NCBI RefSeq assembly: GCF_000725625.1
Contig: NZ_JOHS01000025.1
Span: 1-64,000, forward strand
Reading direction: 5' to 3'
Length of the DNA: 64,000 nucleotides
From: Streptomyces sp. NRRL F-6676
GTDB lineage: Bacteria > Actinomycetota > Actinomycetes > Streptomycetales > Streptomycetaceae
Shown: positions 51,861-61,979 of the stretch, piece after piece
Layout of the letters: each line of letters starts with the position of its first letter
Numbering within the stretch: the stretch's first letter is position 1
Position numbers and translations under genes: made by a program
The notes under the pieces: model-generated
What the model was told of the DNA's origin: nothing
The model's input: only the letters and a program-made list of their open reading frames with translations
The model's database searches: none

Positions 51861-52988
51861 ATGCCGCTGCGCCGGGCCTGCCGCTCCCTGGCGGCCGTGG
51901 CCCTGACCCTCCCCCTGCTCGCCCTCGCCCCCCGGGGCCCGGCGGACACGGCCGGCCCCGCGGCCCGGGCCCGCCCGGCGACGGACACGGTCCTCTCCCT
52001 CCTGGTCGCCCGCGGCGGAGTCCGCGCCGGCGCACTCCTCGCCCAGGACCCGACGGGCACTCACTTCGCGCACGCCGAGGCCGATTCGGCCCTCACCAGC
52101 ACCAGCACCGGCACCGGCACCGAACCCAGGTCCGGGGACAGCCTCCACCCCGCCGACCACTTCCGCGCCGGCAGCGTCACCAAGACCTTCCTCGCCACCG
52201 TCGTCCTCCAACTCGCCGCCGAACACCGGCTGTCGCTGTCGGACGCCGTCGAGGACCACCTGCCCGGGCTGGTGCACGGTCACGGCAACGACGGCCGCAC
52301 CCTCACCCTGCGCTCCCTGCTCACGCACACCAGCGGACTGGCCGACTTCACCGCGGACACCGAAGGCATGGTTCCCGTGACCCCGCGTCAGGCCGTACGC
52401 ATCGCTCTCACCCACTCCCCCGCGGCACCCGGCCGCTTCTCGTACTCCAACACCAACTACGTACTGCTCGGCATGGTCGTCCGGCAGGTCACCGGAGACT
52501 CGTACGCCGACGAGGCCGAGCGCCGCATCCTCACCCCCCTGCGTCTCACGGGCACGTCCTTCCCGGGCGCCCGCACCACGCTCCCCTCCCCGCACGGGCG
52601 GGCCTACGCCGCCGACGGGTCCGACGTCACCGAACTCGACCCGCGCGTGGCCGGCGCGGCGGGTGAGCTCGTGACCACGCTCGCCGACCTCGACCGCTTC
52701 TACGCGGCCCTGCTCGGCGGCGGACTGCTGCCCCCGTACTGGCTGCACGAGATGCTCGACACCCGCACCGCACATGGGGTGTACGGCTCCGGGATCTATC
52801 CGGTGACCCTTCCGTGCGGCACCACGGTGTGGGGACACGACGGCCGGATACCGGGCAGCTACGTGCGCACCGCGGCCACCGTCGACGGTCGTCGTGTGCT
52901 CACGTACCGCGTGAACACGGACGCCTTCGCAGACTCCGGTCTCGAGCGGGCCCTGCTGTCGGCCGAGTTCTGCGTCCGCACCCCGTAG
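51861..52988 (+). CDS. Secreted serine hydrolase (beta-lactamase/DD-peptidase family)
   Basis: A 375-residue secreted protein. The signal peptide covers the first 35 residues (LAAVALTLPLLALAPRG). The class C/S12 motifs are SVTK (Ser nucleophile, in FRAGSVTKTFLA), YSN (FSYSNTNYVLLG) and HDG (WGHDGRIPGS). It is a D-alanyl-D-alanine carboxypeptidase or esterase-type hydrolase; which one cannot be decided. ATG 51861 has GAGGA nearby; ATGs at 51831/51834 are alternatives. Divergent from kinase 5, whose probable role in wall growth would fit. Confidence 0.88.
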   Translation: MPLRRACRSLAAVALTLPLLALAPRGPADTAGPAARARPATDTVLSLLVARGGVRAGALLAQDPTGTHFAHAEADSALTSTSTGTGTEPRSGDSLHPADHFRAGSVTKTFLATVVLQLAAEHRLSLSDAVEDHLPGLVHGHGNDGRTLTLRSLLTHTSGLADFTADTEGMVPVTPRQAVRIALTHSPAAPGRFSYSNTNYVLLGMVVRQVTGDSYADEAERRILTPLRLTGTSFPGARTTLPSPHGRAYAADGSDVTELDPRVAGAAGELVTTLADLDRFYAALLGGGLLPPYWLHEMLDTRTAHGVYGSGIYPVTLPCGTTVWGHDGRIPGSYVRTAATVDGRRVLTYRVNTDAFADSGLERALLSAEFCVRTP

Positions 52989-53047
52989 AACGACCGGGTT
53001 CCGAACGGAGATCCCGCTCCGGTCCACCCGTTCGAGTGAACCCGGCC

Positions 53048-53130
53048 CGGTCGACCCCACTCAACCGGACCGTCGGCCGGTCGACCCCGCTCAACCGGAC
53101 CGTCGGCCCGCCGACCCCGCCCAGCCCGGC
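53048..53130. repeat. 30-bp tandem repeat after the serine hydrolase gene
   Basis: Two near-identical 30-base units, core GGTCGACCCCGCTCAACCGG followed by ACCGTCGGC, and a third degenerate one. Noncoding, between convergent stops. Confidence 0.75.
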
Positions 53131-53213
53131 AGGCGGCCCGGCCGGCCCGCCTGCCGAGGGCCCGGCCTGCTTCGCGACTGCCCGGCGCACCGGCCACAGC
53201 GGCGGTCGGCCGC

Positions 53214-54920
53214 CTACAGCGGCACGATGTCCGGCGCGCCCAGCCGTGCCGCGTCGGCCGTCAGGTCGTCCGGCTGGCGCTGCGACTCGCGTTCGGCCTC
53301 CACACGCTTCTCGTAGTGCTGGACCTCGCGCTCGACCTGGTCCTCGTCCCAGCCCAGCACGGGCGCCATCAGCCGCGCGACCTCCCTGGCGCTGCGCGTG
53401 CCGCGGTCGAAGGTCTCGATGGAGATGCGGGTGCGCCGGGTGAGGACGTCGTCCAGGTGCCGGGCGCCCTCGTGCGAGGCGGCGTAGACGACTTCGGCGC
53501 GCAGGTAGTCGTCGGCGCCCGGGAGCGGTGCGCCGAGCGAGGGGTTCTCCGTGATCAGGTCGAGGATCTCCTGGGTGAGCGAGCCGTAACGGTTCAGCAG
53601 GTGCTCGAGCCGTACCACGTGCAGGCCGGTCCGCGCGGCGGTGTGCGCCCGCGCGTTCCACAACGCTCGGTAGCCCTCCGCGCCGAGCAGCGGAACGTCC
53701 TCGGTGACGCAGTCCGCGACCCGCTGGTCCAGGCCGTGCACCGCCTCGTCGACCGCGTCCTTGGCCATGACCCGGTACGTCGTGTACTTGCCGCCCGCGA
53801 CGACCACGAGACCCGGCACCGGGTGGGCGACCGTGTGCTCGCGGGAGAGCTTGCTGGTGGCGTCCGACTCCCCGGCGAGCAGCGGGCGCAGCCCGGCGTA
53901 CACGCCCTGCACGTCGTCCCTGGTGAGCGGCACCGCGAGGACGGAGTTCACGTGTTCGAGCAGATAGTCGATGTCGGCGCTGGAGGCGGCCGGGTGGGCC
54001 TTGTCCAGGTCCCAGTCGGTGTCCGTGGTGCCGACGATCCAGTGCCGCCCCCAGGGGATGACGAACAGAACGGACTTCTCGGTGCGCAGGATGAGTCCGG
54101 TGGTGGAGTGGATGCGGTCCTTGGGCACCACCAGGTGGATGCCCTTGGAGGCGCGCACATGGAACTGGCCGCGCTCGCCGACCATCCCCTGGGTGTCGTC
54201 GGTCCACACCCCGGTCGCGTTGACGACCTGCTTGGCGCGTACCTCGTATTCGCCGCCCGCCTCGACATCCTGCACCCGGGCACCGACCACGCGCTCGCCC
54301 TCGCGCAGGAACCCGGTGACGCGGGCCCGGTTGGCGACCCGGGCACCGTAGGAGGCGGCGGTGCGCACCAGGGTGGCGACGTAACGGGCGTCGTCCATCT
54401 GCGCGTCGTAGTACTGCAACGCCCCCACCAGGGCGTCCTTCTTCAGACAGGGCGCGACGCGCAGGGCGTGGCGGCGGGTCAGGTGGCGGTGGGAGGGCAG
54501 CCCGCGGCCGTGCCCCCGGGCCATCGACATGGCGTCGTAGAGAGCGACGCCCGAGCCCGCGTACAGCCGTTCCCAGCCCTTGTGCTGGAGGGGGTAGAGG
54601 AACGGGACGGGCTTGACCAGGTGGGGGGCGAGGCGTTCGAGCAGCAGCCCGCGCTCTTTGAGCGCCTCGCGCACCAGTGCGAAGTCGAGCATCTCCAGAT
54701 AGCGCAGTCCGCCGTGGATGAGCTTGCTGGACCGGCTGGAGGTGCCCGACGCCCAGTCACGGGCCTCGACCAGCCCCGTGGACAGGCCGCGGGTGGCCGC
54801 GTCCAGTGCCGTGCCGGCGCCGACCACGCCCGCTCCCACGACCAGCACGTCCAGCTCGCGCTCGGCCATTCCCGCCAGTGCCTCGGCGCGCTGCGCCGGA
54901 CCCAGTGCCGCTGTCCTCAC
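53214..54920 (-). CDS. glpD: Glycerol-3-phosphate dehydrogenase, FAD-dependent
   Basis: A 568-residue enzyme oxidising glycerol-3-phosphate to dihydroxyacetone phosphate at the membrane. DVLVVGAGVVGAGTALDAAT is the FAD-binding motif; SSKLIHGGLRYLE, VVNATGVWTDD, HWIVGTTDTDWDLD and VVAGGKYTTYRVMA are family signatures. The length is usual and the C-terminal domain is complete. GTG 54920 precedes conserved sequence; no closer start is convincing. Convergent with the serine hydrolase and divergent from the sugar dehydrogenase across 358 bases. Confidence 0.96.
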   Translation of the reverse strand: MRTAALGPAQRAEALAGMAERELDVLVVGAGVVGAGTALDAATRGLSTGLVEARDWASGTSSRSSKLIHGGLRYLEMLDFALVREALKERGLLLERLAPHLVKPVPFLYPLQHKGWERLYAGSGVALYDAMSMARGHGRGLPSHRHLTRRHALRVAPCLKKDALVGALQYYDAQMDDARYVATLVRTAASYGARVANRARVTGFLREGERVVGARVQDVEAGGEYEVRAKQVVNATGVWTDDTQGMVGERGQFHVRASKGIHLVVPKDRIHSTTGLILRTEKSVLFVIPWGRHWIVGTTDTDWDLDKAHPAASSADIDYLLEHVNSVLAVPLTRDDVQGVYAGLRPLLAGESDATSKLSREHTVAHPVPGLVVVAGGKYTTYRVMAKDAVDEAVHGLDQRVADCVTEDVPLLGAEGYRALWNARAHTAARTGLHVVRLEHLLNRYGSLTQEILDLITENPSLGAPLPGADDYLRAEVVYAASHEGARHLDDVLTRRTRISIETFDRGTRSAREVARLMAPVLGWDEDQVEREVQHYEKRVEAERESQRQPDDLTADAARLGAPDIVPL

Positions 54921-55278
54921 CGCTGCCTCCCGCTGTTCGTCGCGTCGGCCTCACCCGTCCGGCGAGTCCCGGCCCACATCCCCCATGCCCGCAATTCTGA
55001 CCGTCTTGCCCGACTTCGGCCACCAGCCGCCCTCAGCCTGTGGACAACCACGGGCGCCAGGACATCCGCGCAGGCCGGGGACCCCGCCCCGACCCTTCGC
55101 ACACGAGCTGTCCACCGTGCCGCGACGCCCGCACCTGCCGGAACACTCATGAAGACGCGCCGAACCAATCCAGCAATTCGGTCATATTTACTCCTAGTCT
55201 GACATTGCGCTCGCTCATTCTGTCCACAGGGCTTGCGCGACTGCCCCGCTCCGGTTATTGGGAAGGACGGCCCACTCC
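54921..55278. other. Divergent intergenic region with DnaA-box-like sites
   Basis: 358 bases. TTGTCCACA (minus strand, 55047 to 55039) is a perfect actinobacterial DnaA box. CTGTCCACA (55220-55228) and CTGTCCACC (55108-55116) are near matches. An A/T-rich stretch (GGTCATATTTACTCCTAG, about 55181-55198) lies between them. A 17-codon frame with a TTA codon (55149-55202) is probably not a gene. Promoters for both flanking genes should be here. Confidence 0.5.
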
Positions 55279-56502
55279 ATGCCCGCAGATCTCGCCGTCA
55301 TCGGACTCGGTCACCTGGGCATGCCCCTGGCCCAGGCCGCGGTGACAGCCGGCATTCCCACGGTCGGGTACCGCACCGGGCCCGACGCCGGCTCCCTCAC
55401 CGCCGCGGAGCTGCGCCGGATGCACGCGAGCGGCTTCCGCGTCACCACGGGCCCCGCCGAACTCGGCCGCGTCCGCACCGCCGTCATCTGCTCTCCCACT
55501 CCGCGGGGCACCGACGGCACGCTCGACCTGGGACAGGTGGAGGCCGCCGCCCGCGCCCTCGCGGCCCGGCTGCGCCCGCACACCACGGTGATCCTCGAAT
55601 CGGCCGTGTACCCGGGGACCACGGAGGAATTCCTGCGCCCGCTGCTGGAGAAGGGATCCGGACTGCGGGCCGGCCGCGACTTCCACCTGGCGTACTCGCC
55701 GAGCCGGGTCGACCCCGGCAACCGCGGCTTCACCCCCGCCAACACCCCCAAGGTGATCGGCGGGCTCACCCCCGCCTGCACCGAGTCGGCCGCCGCGTTC
55801 TACGGCCGCCTCACCGACAAGGTGGTACGCGCGCGCGGACCGCGCGAGGCGGAGACGGTGCAGCTCCTGGAGACCAACTACCGGCACGTCAACATCGCGC
55901 TCGTCAACGAGATGGCCGTGCTCTGCCACGAGCTGGGCGTCGACCTGTGGGACGTCGTGCGCTGCGCGGAGACCAAACCGTTCGGCTTCCAGGCGTTCCG
56001 CCCCGGCCCCGGCGTCGGCGGCCACACCGTCCCGCTCGACGACCTGACCGGCCCCCACGGACCCGCCGGCGGCCGCACGCTGCGCATGGTGGAACTCGCC
56101 CAGCAGGTCAACAACGACATGCCGCAGTACGTCGTCCAGCGCGCCGCCGCGCTCCTCAACGAGCACGGCAAGTCCGCGCGGGCCGCACGCGTGCTGCTGC
56201 TCGGCGTCACCTACAAGCCGGACGTCGCCGATCTGAAGGGCTCGCCGGCGCACGAGATCGCGGTCCGGCTGACGGAGCTCGGCGCCTCCCTCAGCTACCA
56301 CGACCCGCTGGTGCACTCCTGGAGCGTGCTCGACCGGCCCGTGCCGCGCGCGGACTCGCTCTACGAGGCGGTCGCCGACGCGGACCTGACGATCCTGCTC
56401 CAGCAGCACCGCACGTACGACCTCCAGGGCCTGTCGGTCAAGGCCCAGCTCCTCCTCGACACGCGGGGGGCGGCACCGACGGGGGCGGCGCATCGGTTGT
56501 GA
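55279..56502 (+). CDS. UDP-sugar (UDP-ManNAc/UDP-Glc-type) dehydrogenase, catalytic Cys lost
   Basis: A 407-residue protein of the UDP-glucose/GDP-mannose dehydrogenase family: VIGLGHLGMPLAQAAVTAG (NAD-binding), ILESAVYPGTTEEF, SPSRVDPGN, ETNYRHVNIALVNEMA, ETKPFGFQAFRPGPGVGGH and VTYKPDVADLKGSP. In active members the residue after GGH is Cys, which forms the thioester in the second oxidation; here it is Thr (residue 250, codon ACC 56026-56028), and the following DPYY-type sequence is DDLT. It is therefore probably not a normal two-step dehydrogenase. ATG 55279; GGAAGGA is 12 bases upstream. No other capsule genes adjoin. Confidence 0.88.
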   Translation: MPADLAVIGLGHLGMPLAQAAVTAGIPTVGYRTGPDAGSLTAAELRRMHASGFRVTTGPAELGRVRTAVICSPTPRGTDGTLDLGQVEAAARALAARLRPHTTVILESAVYPGTTEEFLRPLLEKGSGLRAGRDFHLAYSPSRVDPGNRGFTPANTPKVIGGLTPACTESAAAFYGRLTDKVVRARGPREAETVQLLETNYRHVNIALVNEMAVLCHELGVDLWDVVRCAETKPFGFQAFRPGPGVGGHTVPLDDLTGPHGPAGGRTLRMVELAQQVNNDMPQYVVQRAAALLNEHGKSARAARVLLLGVTYKPDVADLKGSPAHEIAVRLTELGASLSYHDPLVHSWSVLDRPVPRADSLYEAVADADLTILLQQHRTYDLQGLSVKAQLLLDTRGAAPTGAAHRL

Positions 56503-56666
56503 AGGGGGCGCGCGCGGAGACAGCGAGCTCCCGGGGCTGATGGCACACGGGCGCTACCGCCGCTAGCGTAGGAAAGCTCCTCCGGCACCCGGACCGCCCC
56601 ACAGCGAATCCGGTACCGTACAAAAGGGCGGAGCCCGCCCCAGCGGGTTACTGAGGCAGGCTCCAA

Positions 56667-56720
56667 GATGGTTCACGGAGTGTCCACCCCTAATTGTCGT
56701 AGGGGTGGCCGCTCACCATC
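56667..56720. ncRNA. Unassigned 20-bp-paired hairpin, candidate structured RNA or site
   Basis: Outer GATGGT/ACCATC (56667-56672, 56715-56720), a bulge, GAGTG/CGCTC (one G-T pair) and inner CCACCCCTA/TAGGGGTGG with a 7-base loop. It does not match a terminator (no T run at either end). Transcribed strand unknown. Confidence 0.4.
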
Positions 56721-57048
56721 CGAAAATCCGCAAGATCCACCTCCTCCGGCACTGCACCGTCCGAAGACGGATCCGGTCCCAGCGGGTGGGCCTGCGGTGA
56801 CGTTCCATGGGCGCCCCCTTCCACGACGCTGCCCAGAGACCCGGTGGACAGCACGTGCGAACTCGGGCCGGGCCCCGAGGGCCGGGGTCCGGAACGATGT
56901 CCTTGGAAGGGGGCGACCCAGACAACTGGGGCGCCGGAAACGGACACTACCGTCCCAGCGGCGCCGTACCGCTCGTTCTCACCGCGAACACCACCGCACG
57001 CCCCCTTCCGCGAAAACGCGCCCCCGCCATCGCAGTTGGGCATGCGAA

Positions 57049-57085
57049 AGGGGCCCGGTCGCCCCTCGCGGGCGGCCGGGCCCCT
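57049..57085 (-). terminator. guaB3 terminator
   Basis: AGGGGCCCGG pairs with CCGGGCCCCT around a further CGCCC/GGGCG stem. In the guaB3 direction TTT follows. It lies 26 bases past the guaB3 stop. Confidence 0.75.
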
Positions 57086-57110
57086 CTCCGTGCTCAGGCG
57101 CGGCGCGGTG

Positions 57111-58235
57111 TCATCGCTTGTGCTGCGAGTCCGCCACCGTCACCTCGACGCGCTGGAACTCCTTGAGCTCGCTGTAGCCGGTCGTGGCCATGGCGCGGCG
57201 CAGGGCGCCGAAGATGTTCATGGAGCCGTCCGGGGTGTGCGAGGGACCGGTGAGGACCTCCTCGATGGTGCCGACCGTGCCGAGGTCGACCTTCTGGCCG
57301 CGCGGCAGCTCCTCGTTGACCGCCTCCATGCCCCAGTGGTGGCCGCGGCCCGGCGCGTCCGTGGCGCGCGCGAGCGGGGACCCCATCATCACGGAGTCGG
57401 CGCCGCAGGCGATCGCCTTGGGGAGGTCCCCGGACCAGCCGACGCCGCCGTCCGCGATCACGTGGACGTACCGGCCGCCGGACTCGTCCATGTAGTCGCG
57501 GCGGGCCGCCGCGACGTCCGCGACGGCCGTGGCCATCGGGACCTGGATGCCGAGCACATTGCGCGTGGTGTGCGCGGCACCGCCGCCGAAGCCCACCAGG
57601 ACGCCCGCCGCGCCCGTCCGCATCAGGTGCAGGGCCGCGGTGTAGGTGGCGCAGCCGCCGACGATCACCGGGACGTCGAGCTCGTAGATGAACTGCTTCA
57701 GGTTGAGCGGCTCGTGCGCACCGGACACGTGCTCCGCCGAGACCGTCGTGCCGCGGATGACGAAGATGTCCACGCCCGCGTCGACGACCGCCTTGGAGAA
57801 CTGAGCCGTCCGCTGCGGGGACAGCGCCGCCGCCGTGACGACGCCGGAGTCGCGCACCTCCTTGATGCGCTGCCCGATCAGCTCCTCCTTGATGGGCGCC
57901 CGGTAGATCTCCTGGAGCCGGCGGCTCGCGCTCTCCGCGGGCAGCTCGGTGATCTCGTCGAGCAGGGGCTGCGGGTCCTCGTACCGCGTCCACAGGCCCT
58001 CGAGGTTCAGCACGCCGAGGCCGCCGAGCTCGCCGATGCGGATCGCGGTGGCCGGGGAGACGACCGAGTCCATGGGAGCGGCCAGGAACGGCAGCTCGAA
58101 CCGGTAGGCGTCGATCTGCCAGGCGATCGAGACCTCCTTCGGGTCCCGCGTACGGCGGCTGGGGACGACGGCGATGTCGTCGAAGGCGTACGCCCGGCGG
58201 CCGCGCTTGCCGCGCCCGATCTCGATCTCAGTCAC
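57111..58235 (-). CDS. guaB3: GuaB3-type IMP dehydrogenase-related protein
   Basis: A 374-residue TIM-barrel protein related to IMPDH but without CBS domains. AAPMDSVVSPATA (N-terminal substrate loop) and IADGGVGWSGDLPKAIACGA (phosphate-binding) are present. The catalytic loop GSICTTR of IMPDH is replaced by GGGAAHTTRN, with no Cys. From memory this family is universal in Streptomyces beside guaB. GTG 58235 is used. Its enzymatic activity cannot be inferred from the missing Cys. It is downstream of guaB, 173 bases apart, with a terminator hairpin between. Confidence 0.88.
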   Translation of the reverse strand: MTEIEIGRGKRGRRAYAFDDIAVVPSRRTRDPKEVSIAWQIDAYRFELPFLAAPMDSVVSPATAIRIGELGGLGVLNLEGLWTRYEDPQPLLDEITELPAESASRRLQEIYRAPIKEELIGQRIKEVRDSGVVTAAALSPQRTAQFSKAVVDAGVDIFVIRGTTVSAEHVSGAHEPLNLKQFIYELDVPVIVGGCATYTAALHLMRTGAAGVLVGFGGGAAHTTRNVLGIQVPMATAVADVAAARRDYMDESGGRYVHVIADGGVGWSGDLPKAIACGADSVMMGSPLARATDAPGRGHHWGMEAVNEELPRGQKVDLGTVGTIEEVLTGPSHTPDGSMNIFGALRRAMATTGYSELKEFQRVEVTVADSQHKR

Positions 58236-58316
58236 GTCTGTGGCCTTTCCCTGATGCGTTGCAGCGCCTTCCAGTATCCCCGACGGGTACGACAGCGCCC
58301 CCGCGCAGGTACGCGG

Positions 58317-58350
58317 AAGGGCGGTCCCGGGGTTCCGGGACCGCCCTTTT
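58317..58350. terminator. Strong hairpin between guaB and guaB3
   Basis: AAGGGCGGTCCCGG (58317-58330), loop GGTT, CCGGGACCGCCCTT (58335-58348), followed on the plus strand by TT. On the minus strand (guaB direction) the 3' side lacks a long T run. The palindromes CACGCGCGCGTGG at 58359-58371 and 58382-58394 lie between it and guaB. Confidence 0.75.
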
Positions 58351-58408
58351 CGTGCCTCACGCGCGCGTGGAGCACGTCCGCACGCGCGCGTGGAACGCGT
58401 TCACGGCC

Positions 58409-59953
<1,545 letters not shown>

Positions 59954-60107
59954 CTAACGGGAAGCGCGGACGCGTCATTCCACGAACGAGGCGCCCCTCC
60001 CGCTTCGTACGTTCGTACGGGCCGGGTGACCTGGGCGTTCACCGAAGGCCTTCCGGTGTGGGAGGCATCACGGCGGCAGCCGTGGGCCCGCTGCCGGGCG
60101 GCAGCGG

Positions 60108-60773
60108 CTACTGCTCCGCGAGCGCCCGCAGACGGCTCAGCGCACGGTGCTGGGCGACCCTGACGGCACCCGGGGACATGCCCAGCATCTGTCCCGTCTC
60201 CTCGGCCGTCAGACCCACCGCGATGCGCAGCAGGAGCAGCTCCCGCTGGTTCTCGGGGAGGTTGGCGAGGAGTTTCTTGGCCCAGGCGGCGTCGCTGCTC
60301 AGCAGGGCACGTTCCTCCGGGCCGAGCGAGTCGTCCGCGCGTTCGGGCATCTCGTCGGACGGGACGGCGGTGGAGCCGGGATGGCGCATGGCCGCGCGCT
60401 GGAGGTCCGCGACCTTGTGCGCGGCGATGGCGAAGACGAACGCCTCGAACGGGCGTCCGGTGTCCTTGTAGCGCGGCAGCGCGAGCAGGACGGCGACACA
60501 GACCTCCTGGGCGAGGTCCTCGACGAAGTGGCGGGCGTCCCCGGGAAGGCGGGAGAGCCGGGTGCGGCAGTAGCGCAGTGCCAGCGGATGGACGCGGGCG
60601 AGCAGGTCGTGCGTGGCCTGCTCGTCGCCGTCCACCGCGCGGTGGACGAGAGCACCGATCACCGTCGTCTCGTCGTCGCGCATCGGTCCATGGTGCCTTG
60701 GCGTCGCCGGCTCCGTGGCACCGTGTCCGTACTTGTGCACCGAAGCGTTATGAGCAGGTGCGCCGGAAGCCAT
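60108..60773 (-). CDS. shbA: ECF-type sigma factor ShbA (SigD-like)
   Basis: A 221-residue sigma factor of the SigD/ShbA group. Region 2 contains [40 protein letters not shown] and [16 protein letters not shown]. Region 4 is [20 protein letters not shown] followed by [19 protein letters not shown]. From memory ShbA drives transcription of the principal sigma gene hrdB in Streptomyces. ATG 60773 has GGAGGGGAGG nine bases upstream; GTG 60824 and ATG 60683 are alternatives. It lies between guaB and bldM, as in S. coelicolor. Confidence 0.9.
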   Translation of the reverse strand: MASGAPAHNASVHKYGHGATEPATPRHHGPMRDDETTVIGALVHRAVDGDEQATHDLLARVHPLALRYCRTRLSRLPGDARHFVEDLAQEVCVAVLLALPRYKDTGRPFEAFVFAIAAHKVADLQRAAMRHPGSTAVPSDEMPERADDSLGPEERALLSSDAAWAKKLLANLPENQRELLLLRIAVGLTAEETGQMLGMSPGAVRVAQHRALSRLRALAEQ

Positions 60774-60887
60774 GTCCTGCGCCCTCCCCTCCCGCTCGAC
60801 CGACTCGTCCCCGAGGAACTCCACACCTCAAGGATGCGGCATCCGCGGCGAAACCGGCGGCGGGTGCCCGGTGCGCTCCGGTGCCAC

Positions 60888-60913
60888 CCCCGCCCACCTG
60901 CTGGTAGGCGGGG
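60888..60913 (-). terminator. Hairpin after bldM
   Basis: CCCCGCC-ACC and GGT-GGCGGGG with one mismatch around a TGCT loop, 27 bases past the bldM stop. Confidence 0.55.
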
Positions 60914-60939
60914 ATTCCCGTGCCCCCGCGGTCGTCCAC

Positions 60940-61551
60940 CTAGCGGACCAGGCCCCAGCGGAAACCCAGGGCCACCGCGTGGGCGCGGTCCGAGGCGCCG
61001 AGCTTCTTGAACAGCCGCCGGGCGTGGGTCTTGACCGTGTCCTCGGAGAGGAACAGTTCGCGGCCGATCTCGGCGTTGGAGCGGCCGTGGCTCATGCCCT
61101 CCAGGACCTGGATCTCGCGCGCGGTGAGCGTGGGCGCGGCGCCCATCTCGGCGGAGCGCAGCCGGCGGGGGGCTAGCCGCCAGGTGGGGTCGGCCAGGGC
61201 CTGGGTGACGGTGGCCCGCAGTTCGGCGCGGGAGGCGTCCTTGTGGAGATAGCCGCGGGCGCCGGCGGCGACGGCGAGGGCCACGCCGTCCAGGTCCTCG
61301 GCGACGGTGAGCATGATGATGCGCGCACCGGGGTCGGCCGACAGCAGCCGGCGTACGGTCTCGACGCCGCCCAGACCGGGCATGCGTACGTCCATCAGAA
61401 TCAGGTCCGAACGGTCCGCTCCCCAGCGGCGGAGGACTTCCTCGCCGTTGGCCGCGGTCGTCACGCGCTCGACGCCGGGCACGGTCGCGACCGCGCGGCG
61501 GAGCGCCTCTCGGGCAAGCGGGGAGTCGTCGCAGACGAGGACGGATGTCAT
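60940..61551 (-). CDS. bldM: Developmental response regulator BldM
   Basis: A 203-residue atypical response regulator identical in length to S. coelicolor BldM. The receiver has SVLVCDDSPLAREALRR, LILMDVRMPGLGG (Asp) and GYLHKDASRAEL; the LuxR domain is LTAREIQVLEGMSHGRSNAE and SEDTVKTHARRLFKKLGASD. BldM activates early and late sporulation genes, alone or with WhiI. The upstream frame extension to 61689 is not conserved and ATG 61551 is used. Divergent from whiD. Confidence 0.96.
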   Translation of the reverse strand: MTSVLVCDDSPLAREALRRAVATVPGVERVTTAANGEEVLRRWGADRSDLILMDVRMPGLGGVETVRRLLSADPGARIIMLTVAEDLDGVALAVAAGARGYLHKDASRAELRATVTQALADPTWRLAPRRLRSAEMGAAPTLTAREIQVLEGMSHGRSNAEIGRELFLSEDTVKTHARRLFKKLGASDRAHAVALGFRWGLVR

Positions 61552-61979
61552 GGCCGCCCTCCGCAGCTGATGCGCGTCACCTTGAGCCTCCAGGCTGGTA
61601 CGAATCGTCACCGGTGCGGTCGACGCCCGTGGGCAGCGGATGCCACCTGCCCGGGCGCGTGTTCCTTCAACCGCCATCCGCACTCTCAACGATGGTCACT
61701 CGAAAGAGTTACGGTGCAGCGAGCCGCCTTCGGCACTGTACGTGAGGGCGCGGACACGGTGCAGACATGCGGGGCGGACCTTCGGACTTTCCTCACGAGC
61801 CGTGCCCCATTCGGCCGGTTTTCTTCCCGTTTCCTGGTGTCTGTGGCTAGATTCGCAATGAGTCATATTTTCATCTCCTTAGATCGTGGTACGTCGTCAT
61901 CGCAGACATCGATGCGGTGCGAACGGTGCGGACGGTCACGAGCACGCATCCGCTCAGAACGGCAACAAGGGGACTCGCA
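61552..61979. promoter_or_regulatory. bldM / whiD divergent promoter region
   Basis: 428 bases. On the whiD side TAGATT (about 61847-61852) is a possible -10, and on the bldM side an A/T-rich block (CATATTTTCATCTCCTTAG) is visible. On the minus strand GAAA (61833 to 61830) and GCCGAATG (61815 to 61808) 14 bases apart loosely resemble a WhiG promoter (TAAA-N15-GCCGATAA). Individual regulator sites cannot be assigned. Confidence 0.4.

Larger units (their letters stand above)
56503..57110. other. 608-base region with a long hairpin; no gene seen
   Basis: Between convergent stops I find no plausible ORF. It contains GGGCGG/CCGCCC just after the sugar dehydrogenase (about 56622-56636), the large hairpin at 56667-56720 and the guaB3 terminator at 57049-57085. 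The rest is moderate G+C sequence whose role is unclear. Confidence 0.5.

Noticed and set aside
56668..57177. Plus-strand ORF MVHGVSTPNC... of 169 codons
   Set aside because: Arg/Pro-rich, runs into guaB3 on the other strand, and begins inside the hairpin.
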